This document shows, one piece after another, positions 49,901 through 62,327 of a stretch of DNA of 64,000 bases. This DNA comes from Tetrahymena thermophila SB210. Taxonomy: Eukaryota > Ciliophora > Oligohymenophorea > Hymenostomatida > Tetrahymenidae. Every line of letters starts with the position of its first letter. Position 1 is the stretch's first letter. Position numbers and translations under genes: made by a program. The DNA lies in NCBI RefSeq assembly GCF_000189635.1, contig NW_002476353.1, positions 1-64,000 of the forward strand. The letters are read 5' to 3'. Below the pieces are notes generated by a model. The model saw nothing but the letters and a program-made list of their open reading frames with translations. It made no database searches and was not told the DNA's origin.

Positions 49901-52900
49901 CTGTTATTACATAATTAAGCTCCACAACTGTCTATAGCTTTGGTGGAACTACTTTAACTATTACTGGCTAATTCTTCCCATAATCTAATGATAGCAGCCT
50001 ATCAGTTGCTATTGGATCTGTTAATGCATAAATATAATCTGTTTCGAATACTTAAATTGTTGTAATAACACCTGCAGGTCTTTCTTAAGGTTCTAATTCT
50101 GTTATTGTAAATTATAATGGACTATCAAGCAATGCTAAAAGTATATAAGTAAATGATAGCGGTGCTATTACTATCACTAATATTGACAAGACTATAGTTT
50201 CCCCTGTAGATAAGACTCTCATTACTGTCACAGGTACTAATTTTGGTAGTGATCCAACTTTATTAACTGCTTATTTAGATTCTGTTGATAAAGATGGTAA
50301 ATTGCTATAATATGCTAAGTACAATGTTAATGTAGTTACTGCAAATAGCAATTCAGCATAAGTACTCTTGGGTGGAGGTCTACCTGGCTTTTACTAATTG
50401 AGAATTGTCTAGATTGGATTAGGTAGCAATATTCCAGCTCCATCTGTTACTAAAATATAATACAACATAATAGTAAACTCCTACAGTGTGAGTAAAGTTT
50501 CTGCATACGGTGGTGCTTAATTAGTCATCTAAGGTTAGAATTTCCTAACTTCTGCTTTAAACGACAACTAGGTTTTAGTAGTTTATACATCAAATATGTC
50601 TGAATTTTGTATTATAACTGCTGCTACTTCTACTCAATTAACTTGTACTCTTCCTAACATGGTATCTCACTTCCCACCAGGAGTTACATCATAAGCTTAT
50701 AGTGTTGAAGTTTGGGGTAAGTTAATTGTTTAAGCAATAATTAACCCAGATTCTCCTTTCAATAATCAAATTACTTTTGATTAAAGTTTAGCTTTATCAG
50801 TAAGTTCTGTTAACAACAACAATTAAATATTCAATTCATAATATACTATCCTTGGTAATAATCTTCCAACAGCTTCTGGAGCATATTCAGTTGTATTTTT
50901 AGGTTAAGAAAGTGTTCCAGTAACAATTGTTTCAAATAACTCAACTGCAGTAACTTACATAGTTCCTAATTTATCTTATGGCAACTATAATGTTACTCTT
51001 CGTGGGTCTAATGGTGATAGCCCTTATGTATAAATCTCTTTAATTGAATATACATATGCCCTATCTAATCCTTCTCTCTACACAGTTTCTGCTGCAGGTG
51101 CAGAGATTACTCTAACAATGTCAGGTACCTTACCTAACTAGAATCCTCTCTTCAAATTTAATGGAGTTTTAGCCACCCTTATTTCTTATAACAATTCTAC
51201 TGGCTAAGTAGTAATTAGACTTCCTGCTACTTCAGTTGGATCTAATGTTTAATTATTTTCTGTAAGGAGCGCTTTAGTACCATTAGACAATAATGGAAAT
51301 TTACCATGGAATGCTCACAGCAAAACTTTTACTGTAGTTGCAGCTACTTGGTCTGTTTAGAGCTTATCAGTAAGTGGAAATACAGTTACTCTTATTGGTA
51401 GTGGACTTAATAACTTAAAAGTAGCTTACCTATAGCAATCAGGTTATTCTACATAAATTTAATCTACAAACTTAAATGTTTAATCAAGCACTAACGCTGT
51501 TATTACATTTGCAAATGCTCCTGCTGGTACTTACCAATTATACTTGCTTGATTCCTCTAATAACTACCCAACTATCTCAAATAATTAAGTTGTACTTGCA
51601 CTTTCAGGTCTAACTTCATCTGTAGTTACTTCATCTTATGCAGGTGGTTCATAAATAATTATTAATGGTTCAGGTTTTAATACACAAAATATCAACTAAA
51701 ATGTTGTGACAATTTGTGGTAATTAAGCTAATGTAGTGAGTGCAACATCCTCTACTTTAACTGTATCTACACCTCCTGCTTACACAAGTTTTTCAAGAAA
51801 TAATTATAATTTCCAATCTGATGATATCAATCCTTTAACTGGTTTCACTACTTTTGGTGATGATGCAAATGGAAATTCAAATTACTTAAATGACGGCGAT
51901 TTACTTTTTTACTATTCCAGCTCTAATTCAGCTTAATGTTATTGTGGTTTCAATTTTGGAAGCTCAACCTAAGTTGTTTTAAGTAAATTCTAAATATATC
52001 CCAGAACATAAGGAGTTACTGATGCCTCTGCATTCTTTGGAACATAATTCTAAGCCTCAATTGATGGTACCACATGGTAAACTTTACTTACAATCGGAAG
52101 TGATTTCCATTTAGGTAAAAATATGTACTTAATTAGTTCATTGGTCTCTACTTCTCCATCCTAATCAGCTATATTGTTAGGTGCATACTCATAATTTAGA
52201 TTACTTGATTCTACTGGTAAATCTCAATGCTAACTTGTTGAGATTTAACTTTTTGGTTGGAAATAAGGTACTTAAACTGAAAGTGGTAATACTTTGTCCT
52301 GCCCAGTTTCAGTTCAAGTTAATGGTTCTCCTGCTGTTAACTCAAATAACAATGTTATTTATGATTAATCAAAGACTTTTGTTATCTAAAGTCTATCACC
52401 TAATTATGGTAGTATTAGTGGAGGTACTTAAGTTACTATTACTCTTGACTAAGCTCCTAGTGGTGGATCTACTGCTTAAGTTATAATTGACGGAGTTGTA
52501 TGCAGCAATCCCACTATATCTACAAAACAAATCGCTTGTACTACTGGAGCAAAAACAGGTTCAGCAAGTCCCTCTTTAGTAGTTTAAGTAAATTCATATA
52601 ATGCAGTAAATAATGGAATTGTGTTCTATTACGGTTATCTATGGTCAGATAAAAATACTTGGGGTGGTGATTTTGCTCCTATTGATGGTGATCTTGTTTA
52701 TGTTGCAAAAGGAAAGAGCATTATTGTTGATGTTCCAAATGTGCCTGCTATTGGTGTCTTGAATACTATAGTTGTTTCCTAAGCTAACCTGATTTTCGCC
52801 AATGATAAAAATATTCACTTACAAGCTCATAATATTTTAGTTTAAAATGGTAATGTAATAATTGGTACTTAAAGTTCTCCTGTTACAGGAAATATAAGAA

Positions 52901-55900
52901 TCACATTATATGGTAATATTGTTGATACTTAATTCCCTACTGTTGGTAACAAGGGTCTTTCTATCTATAATGGTAGCATAGAAATTAATGGTTAACCACG
53001 TCCAGTTACATGGACTGAACTCTCATCAACAGCAAAAATTGGTGATACTAGTATTAAAGTATTCCTTAAAGATCCTGGCTTCGATTGGAAGCAAGGTGAA
53101 GAAATAGTAATTGCCCCAACTGATTATTCAGCAGGTCATGCTGAACGTCGTGTAATTACCAATGTTGTTAAAAATGCTGATGGACTTACTGCAACTATAA
53201 GTTTCTATGAACCTCTTCTTATTTAGCATGTTAGTGTTGAAAATGAATAATATGCTAATGGAAATTTCAAAGTTAATATGAGAGCAGAAGTAGGTCTACT
53301 TACTCGTAACGTAGTTTTTGAAGGTGATGATAGTTCTGTGAAAACTCAATATGGTGCTCATATGATGCTTCATGGCTCCTAAACAAGTGCTCATATTAGA
53401 TTTGCTGAGTTTAGACACACAGGTCAACCAGCTATTATTGGTAGATATCCTATTCACTTCCACATGGTTGGTGATGTTTCTGGTTCTATTGTAGAAGGTA
53501 ACGCAGTGCATGACTCTTTTGCAAGAGTTCTTACTATTCATGCTACTCACTACCTTCATGTTAAAAATAATGTTGGTTTTAATTGTGCAGGTCACAATAT
53601 CTTCCTTGAAGATGGTATTGAAACCAATAATATAATTGAATAAAATCTTATTTTAGGAACTAAATAAGTATGGTCTATGCTCTAATCTGATATCACAGCT
53701 GCTTCTTATTGGATTACCAATCCTCTAAATTATGTATTTAATAACAGAGCTGGTGGTGGTGATTTCTATGGTTTCTGGTATGAAATTAAAGAGCACCCTG
53801 ATGGCCCATCTGCTAGAAACGATATTTGCCCATAAGGTATGGCTTTAGGTAAATTCACTGATAATATTGCTCACTCCTATGATCGTTTTGGTTTGAGAAT
53901 TTTTGTTATGACTAATTTGTAATACCCATGCAATCCCTATAGAGATGATACTCAATCAAATCCTTTTGCTAACAATCCATCATTTACTACCACTTGGTCT
54001 AATTTCCTTTCTTATAGAAATAATGAAGATGGTGTTTTGGCTGAAGAAGTTGGTAATATGGTCTTCAATAATTTTACTTTGGTTGGAAATAAGCAATCTG
54101 GTTTTAATGTTTACTTAACTAACAGAACAGATGAATACGTAATTCTACAAAATTCTCTTGTTGTAGGTTAATCATCTGGAAATCCTGCTGATGTAGCAGA
54201 TTTACAAAATACTTATGGTATTATCACTCCTCGTACTGATGGTTATAAAGTTTAAAATGTCCATTTCGCAAACTTTATTCCAAATACGATAGTTTTTAAA
54301 TCTTGTTCTTTCTGCTGGCACTTCAAAAAATGGGTTTAAGGTGGTAAACTTACATTATTTTCTGGTATTTCCTATGAGAATATTTAAACAACTTAATATA
54401 TGTTCTGGGAAAATTGGCGTAGAGAAATTTATTAAGATTTGGATGGTAGCTTAACTGGAAGAAATTCTTAAGTGTGGCTTACTCCTGCCGGATTACATCT
54501 CATTAATTAACCTGCTTGTACTACTAGTTAGGCTGATTAAACTAAATGGAATAATGCTGTTATTTGTACAGTTCAAGTTGTAAGAGTTGAATTTAGTAAC
54601 CCAGTTGATTCTAATGATTTCAGATCAAAAGCCTTGTATGTACTTCCATGCGATAATACTGGTAAAGCTGTTGGAGGTACTAAAGACTCAGATTTTTACA
54701 TTTCAAAGTCTGTAAAAATCGAAAATAAAGCAGATGATCTTACTCTTGGTTTTGTTGGTACCTTCTTGGCTGGATAAATCTTCTAGGTTCAATGGGAATT
54801 ATCTCAAATTGATTTTACCCACTTTAGTGTTGGTCTTTCTCCTTACCATTCAGGTGAAACTGCTGCTGATACCATATTACTTAAATTCCCTGTCATGGAT
54901 TACAGAGAAACATGGTAAAATTTCTAAACTATTGCTGGTAAAAATGTTTAGCCATATAAAAATGTTACAGCTGGATAAGATCTATCAGCATTAGCAACTA
55001 TGAAGACTCTAAATTGTAATCATGGTGATTGGTACAATGATATCGCTGGATAAGCATTTTATTTATGTTTAAATTCTAAATAAAGACCTAAAGCAACTAC
55101 TAACTAATATTTAGAAAGAATAGATCTTAATGCTTTAAGCTGCTTAGATAACTGTCCTTTCCCTCCTTTCAAGTGCAAAAAGGATGGTATTCCTAGACAA
55201 CTTAGCAATCCTTAAACTTGGTAAGGTATTACTTTTGATGGAAAAGATGGTATTTTACTTAATACTCCAGGTAACAGTACCTTATACATTCCTTGTCCTT
55301 GGGAAGTTATTGTAGATTAAGATATTACTTAGTACTCTTAACTTATAGTCGAAGGTAATTTACGTGTTGATCCAACAAAGGATATTAACGTTAAAGCTGA
55401 TGGTATGTGGCTAAGAGGTGGTATGTTTATTGCAGAAGGTGCTACCCCTGGTACTCCATATACAAAAAGCCTCACAATTACTCTTACAGGAGATAGAAAT
55501 TAACTCACTTAGTTTGTTGTTGATTCTTAAATAGATGTTGGAAATAAAGTTATTTTGAATACAGGTAACTTCACTTTACTTGGTAATCCTCCTACAACGA
55601 CTGCTACCCGCTTATCTGCTTCTGTAAATCCTGGTGTTAACTAAATTACTGTTCTTAGCGCAAGCGGTTGGAATGTAGGCGATGTTATAGCACTTGGACC
55701 TACTCAACTAGATGCAACTGAAAATGAAGTTTTCAGTATTTAATCAATTAATGGAAATACCATAACTTTGAATGCAACTGTTTAATTCTATCACTATGGT
55801 GCTTCTAGTGTAACTATTACTGAGACTTGGGGTTCTTATACTTAAGAACTTGATCTTCGTGCACAAGTTCTCCATCTTACTCGTAATATTAAAATCGTTG

Positions 55901-58518
55901 GAGCTCCTGTTAGTTAAGGTATACCTTGGGGTTGCAGAGTTCTAAATCATTATTGGTAAATTGTAGCTGATTCAAATGGAAATCCTCTTCCAGATACAAG
56001 ATAACTCCATTTACGTGGTATTGCAACTTGGAATGGTGTTGAAATGAGAAACTGTGGTTAAGCGGATACTTCAAGAGGTGGTCTTGATTTCTTGTTTGAT
56101 GATTCTGACAGCAATAATTAAATTGTAAGTGTTGTCTAAAATTCAGCTTTCCATGATTGTCCAGGTTTCTGTGCTAATATCGAATCATCTTCAAATATCA
56201 ATTTAATAAACAACAACTTCTTTAGAGGTAAACCCATCTTTATTAGAATCAATCTGTCTACTAAAATTACTTTGACAAACAACTACTTCGTTGCAGCTCT
56301 TAAGCGTGATTATGCTTACGATACATAAGGTATGCTTTATGACATGAACACTGCAATCTACTTCTTGTCTACACAAGACCCTATTGCTGATAATATCCTT
56401 ATCAACAATAACTATGTTTAAGGTTCTTAAGGTCCTTGTGTTGCACTTATTCATACCCCTTGTTCTAGTGTATCTGGTATTTCAAATAAGGTTGGTATCT
56501 GGGGTAATTAAGCTTCAACATGCTTAGTAGGTGCACTATTCAAAACCTCGATTGATGGTTGCTAATGGGCTGGTAAAATTGCAGTAGCTCGTTCTACTAA
56601 AGGTATGATAGTTAATCCTACTTAACCCAGTCTTATTGTAGAACATGTATTAGCTGCTGAATCTAATCGTTCTGTTGTTCTTCGTTTTGCTCATAACGGA
56701 TACAGAAATATAGGACAGTTCTAAAACTCAGCAGTTTATGCTGTTGCTATAAATAACGATCCAACTGCTTATGACAATTCTTAAAAGGCTTAAGTCTGTT
56801 CAGGTGGTTCAGGTACATAAAATTTAGTTGTTACAGAAGGTGGTGAAGATTACCCTCTCAAGACTTTCCCTCTTTCTTTTGATGTTATTTGTAATTCTGA
56901 AGTTTTTGATGCCTCCCTTTATTAAACTAATGTAAAATATGTTAATTTCAAGAAGACTTATACTGATGCTAATTTCAGCAAATGTAGCGATAATCATATG
57001 ATGGTTACCCATCCTAGTGCTTCAGATCATACTGCTGGTACTTATAACAACAATGTTACATGCGTTAATTGCAGCGAAGAAGCTTATTTCAATTTCATGT
57101 CTCCTAACCCTGCCTGGGCCGGTTGGTTTGGTGGTTGTGGTCTCTTTTTATGCACTGGACCAGAAAATGTACTTAACGTTGATTTTACAGGTAGTCTCTT
57201 CAATGGTGTACCTACTACAGGTATTTCTCATAATGCAGGAATAGCTTAAGGATGTAAATCTTAACCAAATTGGAATAATGCTTACTCATGCTAAGGTACT
57301 AATTATGTTTAACTTGAATGGTAATCAGAAGCTCCTGATCATAATTTGAGATCTACTGCCCCATGTATGCTCACATCACTTGATGGAACTACTTATAGCA
57401 ATAAGATAAATATGTATAGAGAATGGTAATGGGATGGTAATGAGCCTATGAATTTAAGAGAGAATAGATATTATGCTACTGCCCTTATAAACACTGTTTA
57501 TAACATTGCATACAATGGTTTAAATCCCTACAACATTATCCATAGAATTTAATAAAGAACAAATGACAACGTTGGAGAACCTAATATTTGGGTGATTTTC
57601 ATTTCTTAATATTAAATTCCTAATAATCTTGAAGTTTCTATTGATGGCGGCAGTCCTGTAGATCCTTTCATTAATAATGAAGTCCTAACAACTAAAACTA
57701 GTATTTGTGGTGCTAATGTTTATGACTGGCGTTCTCGTACTATTCAATTTGTTATCAATGGTGCTGCTAATTGCTTAGTTCGTGTTTAAGTGCTTGATAC
57801 TGTTCGTATCTAAGTTAAAGTAGTTATCCCTGTTTCACAATTCTTCTAAGGCAATAATAAATTCAGTTTTATTTCAGCTGTAGCCTCCTTCTTAGGTATC
57901 ACTGATTATTCTTAAGTTAAAGTAGTTGGAGCTACTTCAAGTAGTAGATTTTTACAAGCTGGATCATCAAGTTCTACTTCTTCATCTTCAAGCTAAAGTG
58001 GATTTGATCTCACTTTAGATATTGTAGATAGACGTTCATAAACTAGTACAGTAGATCCAAAGACAGTCCACCAAGATTTTGTAAACAAGGTTGCTAAATT
58101 ACAAGCCGGTCTTTAAAGTAACTCTATTCCAGGAATAGCTCCTAATACATATTCAGTTGTTTCATCTGAAGTATATGTATAAACTAATTCTGACGGTGGT
58201 ATTTATGGTTAAAATGCTAATCCAAATACTCCTATTGTCAAATAATCATCTTCCGATTCTAACAACACTTTGGCTATCGTACTTGGTGTAGTAATTGGTT
58301 TGGTTGTTGTGATTATCGCTGTTGTAGGTTTCTGTGCTTATAAGAGATACCAACTAAGAAAGACAATGTTAAAGGTTCAGCATGCTGATCATGATCACTC
58401 TGTAGAAATTGAACCTGAAAAGGAGACAGTTAAGGCTCATGCTCCTTTGGGTTTAGATCCTGCTACTGATTAATTATAAGAAAAAGCTAACAATTCATAA
58501 GCTCCTTTCTAATGTTGA
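46993..58518 (+). CDS. Fibrocystin-L (PKHD1L1)-like giant type I membrane protein, 3,744 residues, three exons
   Basis: Exons 46993-47044 (52 bases), 47133-47330 (198) and 47534-58518 (10,985); phases 1/1; 3,745 codons. Domains in order: signal peptide MRAKHITWLLLCLLIAQ; an N-terminal conserved region with VEIGAAQNSVRILSVS; a PA14-like segment near 360-500 (QGYFNPPRDGNYYFHTSS); IPT/TIG repeats about 800-1780, e.g. FGGTTLTITGQFF, GGSQIIINGSGF, GGTQVTITL; the first G8 domain near 1785 (WSDKNTWGGDFAPIDGDLVY); parallel beta-helix repeats (IHFHMVGDVSGSIVEGNAVH); a second G8 near 2645 (TWQGITFDGKDGILL) with more beta-helix; a transmembrane helix at 3663-3685 (AIVLGVVIGLVVVIIAVVGF) followed by a basic stop-transfer, and a 59-residue tail ending QAPFQC. 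This is the fibrocystin-L architecture (human about 4,240 residues). A large cell-surface receptor or adhesion role is inferred. Internal TAA/TAG codons are numerous and in-frame TGA is absent. Confidence 0.9.
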
Positions 58519-60880
58519 TTGGAAAATTAAATTTATATATATAAATATAATATTATTAAAGTTCATATTTTTTACTTCATGACCATCTATATTTATGTGT
58601 CAGTAATACTAAGTCTAAATAGTGATTCATATTTTTAAAATCTGTCTCATTTCTAATTTTTTAAACATGTTAAATTATTTATTAAAAAAATATATTTATT
58701 ATCAAAAATACTATTAAATTGTTACTTAAAAACTTTTATTAAAAGTAATAAATATATTTTTTCAACAAACATTTTTAATTAATTTCAATATGTTTAAAAA
58801 TAAATTTATTTATGTTACTTTATAGTTTTATAATAAGATTTTTCTTTCAAAAAGAAAAAAATATGTTATTTGATTTGATTTTTTCTAAAAAACATTGAAA
58901 AAATAACAAAATAAAATCAATATTTCAAAATTTTAAAAAATCATAATATTCTTAATTCTTTTGAGGTAAAAAGAACTGAATGAATAAAATTTTGATATTT
59001 TGAACTTCAAACTAAGAATAAAAAAAGAATCAATAATCCTATTAAGTTATTTTAATTTAAAAATAGCTAAAATACAACATTTGAAGCTAAGAGAAAATTT
59101 AAAATGTTTAAGATATTTTTTAAAAAAGTTTAAAAAATAAATCCATATTAATTAAAAACTGTATCATTTACTATGTTTATTATTAAGGTATGATTATTAA
59201 CAAATAGATATAAAAAATTTTCACTCGTTTGTTTTTATTTAAATCACTATTTTTATTCATATAAATTTTTATGAGTTTTGATTGATCTTTATCATTTTTT
59301 ATACAATTTCTATTTAATCTACAAAATTTATTTTTTAAATATTTTGACATATTCTTTTAAAATTTTAATTTCCTCATTTTAACCTATTAAATTGCTTAAA
59401 TATTTAGTTATGATTTTATTTACCCATAACAAAATATATTATTTTAAATAATTTATTTCAGAAGGAACTTAATCTTATTGAATAAAAATTATTTAACCTT
59501 ATTTTAAAAATAATAATATTTTAATAATACTATTTAATAACACATACTTTATAACATTATATCTATTTCATAATTAGCCTAATCAAGTAAAGCAAAATAT
59601 GGAAGCTAAGTTAATTAAACTAATTTTTTTAGAAAAATATATTTTAACATTAAATAAAATTTTTAACCACAAACAGATTTATGAAAAAAAAGTTATGAAA
59701 TTTGATTTTAATTATATCATAATTAATCAAATAAAATTTAAAAAATGTAATTTATTTTTGTTAAGCAAATGAATATGTTTCTTATTGTTTATTAAATTAT
59801 TCACTAAAGTTTTTATGGCTTTTTCCTTAATCCAGTATTATATAATTAATTATTGATTATATGTTAAAAAAGGTAAAAAATTTCATTTTGAAATAAAAGA
59901 TTAAATATATTTTAAAGGTAAAATCCAAATGACTTACTATTTATATCTGTTTCTAAAAATAAATTAATTGCTGAGTAGCATAAATTGTATTTAAAAATTT
60001 GATATTTTTAACATAATTTAAAAAAGAAATGTAATTCAAAATTTTTCATTTAAAATCTTTGGAATTACCATAAAAAATAAAATTTAATTATTTTATACTC
60101 AGCAATCTGTTTCTTAATTATAATTATCTATTTAAATTTGCTCTCTAATAAATCTTTGAATAGAGAAAAATTAAGCTTTTCTTAACTTAAATAGATTATA
60201 ATATTTTTACACCTTTTTAATGTTTTCATAAAAAGAAAACAGACTTAAAATATCCCTTAAATTATTAATTTTAATAATATCATTAGCCTTGAATAATTGG
60301 TAAGAAATATAATAATTAAATTAATGTGGCTATAAATTCAAAATTTTGATTTGTATTATCAATATTATTCACAAGAATTGTAAATGTTAAAAATAAATAT
60401 TTACCTAAATAAATTTTTTGCTCTCAGCTTAGAGATTTTAATAAAAACAATCTATAAATAAAGTTTTTGTTATTTTTTACTATTAAATAGCAATTTAGTA
60501 AAAAAAGCTGATGCTGCTATATGCTGCTATGATAAAGATATATATTAAAAATAAAAATTTCAATTCAATTTTTATTTATAATAAAATATTTTTAATTTTA
60601 ATTTATTTAGTGAATGATTTTAGATTGTATATAAAAAAGCAATATGAATTTTTTTTATTTTATATTATTTAAACAAAATAAATATTATTTTTAACAATAT
60701 ATAAAAAAAATATATATGAATAAATGAATGAAATGTTAATATTATTAGTTAAATTTTAAGTCATTTATTTCTTCTTTTATTTTAAAAAAGAAATAAACTA
60801 TAATTATTCCATTACATAAAACTAAATTTGTGATGTTTTATTATTCGATAATTGAATTACTTGATTTATTTATAATTTAC
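58519..60880. other. Intergenic AT-rich region
   Basis: About 2.4 kb of A/T-run-rich spacer following the giant gene. No coding-like frame, RNA gene or long repeat was seen. Confidence 0.55.
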
Positions 60881-61972
60881 CTGATTTGCTTTTAAAAGCA
60901 ATCTCTGATATTAAATGTCGCTCGAGTGGTGTCCAGCTAAAAATATTAAATAGATTAATTTATTTTCTTTTATTACATATTATATGTAATTTATTCATAG
61001 TGGTAAAAAACTTAGCTCTTTATTGAAATTAATCTTAAAATTTAGGTTTGTTATTCAATATGAGGTTTACGGCTGAAGTTTTTATTAAAACCTGAATTAT
61101 TTGAGCATGTGGAGAAAAATTAACTGGGGAGAAGATTTATTTTTAAAAGTAGTAAATTTAATAAAGATATCTTTTCATCAATATGACCTTACAAATTTAT
61201 TTGATTTTTATTAATAATACCATTCAAATTAAAAGCTTTAAATTTGATTCTTTTTAAAAGTATGTTTCCATCTATCTTTATCATGTATGGTACAAGCAAG
61301 TTTTTCTAATTTATCAAAAAACAGATTCTAATATCTGAGTTTGCTATTTTTTTCTCCTAATCATTCAAGCATTTAGATTAAAAATAATTTAATCACATAG
61401 TCTCTTTTCTCAAATTTTATATTTTCATCAAGATTAAAAAAAAAGAAATTAATATTTATTTTATTGTAAGGTTTCATTTAGAGTATATTATTTGAAGCGG
61501 ATAGGAGGATAGGAATTATAAAATTTATGGTTTATATTAAGAGATTTTATCTTATCACTCAAATACTACCAACCACTCATTAATTAATAAATTTAATCTT
61601 AAACCTTTTTTAAAATAAAAATAACATTACTTCTCTATTAATTTTTATGAATGGAGGACTTAATAGAAATTCAGAATATATCGCGCTCATATTTTTCTTA
61701 ATGAGGTGATATGAAAGTATTTAAGGTAAAATTTTTATCCTAAATTATTCTATGAAGAATTTATAGAAGTATCTGTATTCCTACTTATTAATATGAATTT
61801 TATAGAAAAAAATATTAATTTCCAGTGTTTCTTTGCTAAGTTTTCTGTGAAATTCGGAAAGACAAGACAATAGAAATAGATATTGTTTCATTCATAGTTA
61901 TCAAATCAATAAAGTGTAAAAAACTTGCCTCTCAAACTGTCAATTACATTGATGACAATAATCGAAGAGAGA
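60881..61972 (-). pseudogene. Possible decayed gene on the minus strand, interrupted by in-frame TGA
   Basis: This kilobase is distinctly less AT-rich than its surroundings. On the minus strand it reads as coding-like blocks: LSSIIVINVIDSLRGKFF, NFTENLAKKHWKLIFF, YHLIKKNMSAIYSEFLLS, KISQYKPQILQFLSSYP and DKLEKLACTIHDKDRWKH. In-frame TGA codons interrupt them at 61906-61908, 61888-61890, 61555-61557 and 61361-61363. No complete model with GT..AG introns could be closed. It may be a pseudogene, or a real gene whose exons I have not resolved. No family is recognised. Confidence 0.3.
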
Positions 61973-61998
61973 AATTAATTAATTAATTAATTAATTAA
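61973..61998. repeat. (AATT)n microsatellite
   Basis: About six and a half tandem AATT/TTAA units upstream of the truncated fibrocystin-like gene. Confidence 0.85.
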
Positions 61999-62327
61999 AT
62001 GGTAAATCTAATCAAATAAATATCATATTATCTAAGAAAATACAAAATTGATAAATTCATGCAAAATTTAATCAACTGTAATCCATAAACATACTTTTCC
62101 AAATAAAAACTTTAAAATTACCATTGAATTAAATTATTGAAAATCTAGAAGAGCCTATAAAAATATTAGAGGAGCAAGCTGTTGGATAAAAATAAATAAT
62201 TAATAACAAAATACAATTATAAAAACTACGCGCAAAAAAAACTCAAAAAAATTAGAATAAAACATATAAATATAAGTTTTCTATTTCACTTTTCATAATT
62301 ACTATAAATCCACTTGCTTATATTCTA

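Noticed and set aside
53296..56454. Minus-strand frames of 83-99 codons opposite the giant gene
   Set aside because: Antisense shadows of an exon with strong protein-domain matches on the plus strand.
45595..61972. TGA recoded as selenocysteine or tryptophan in the broken frames
   Set aside because: All intact genes in the window end at TGA, and no selenocysteine insertion element was recognised; decay or missed introns are simpler.
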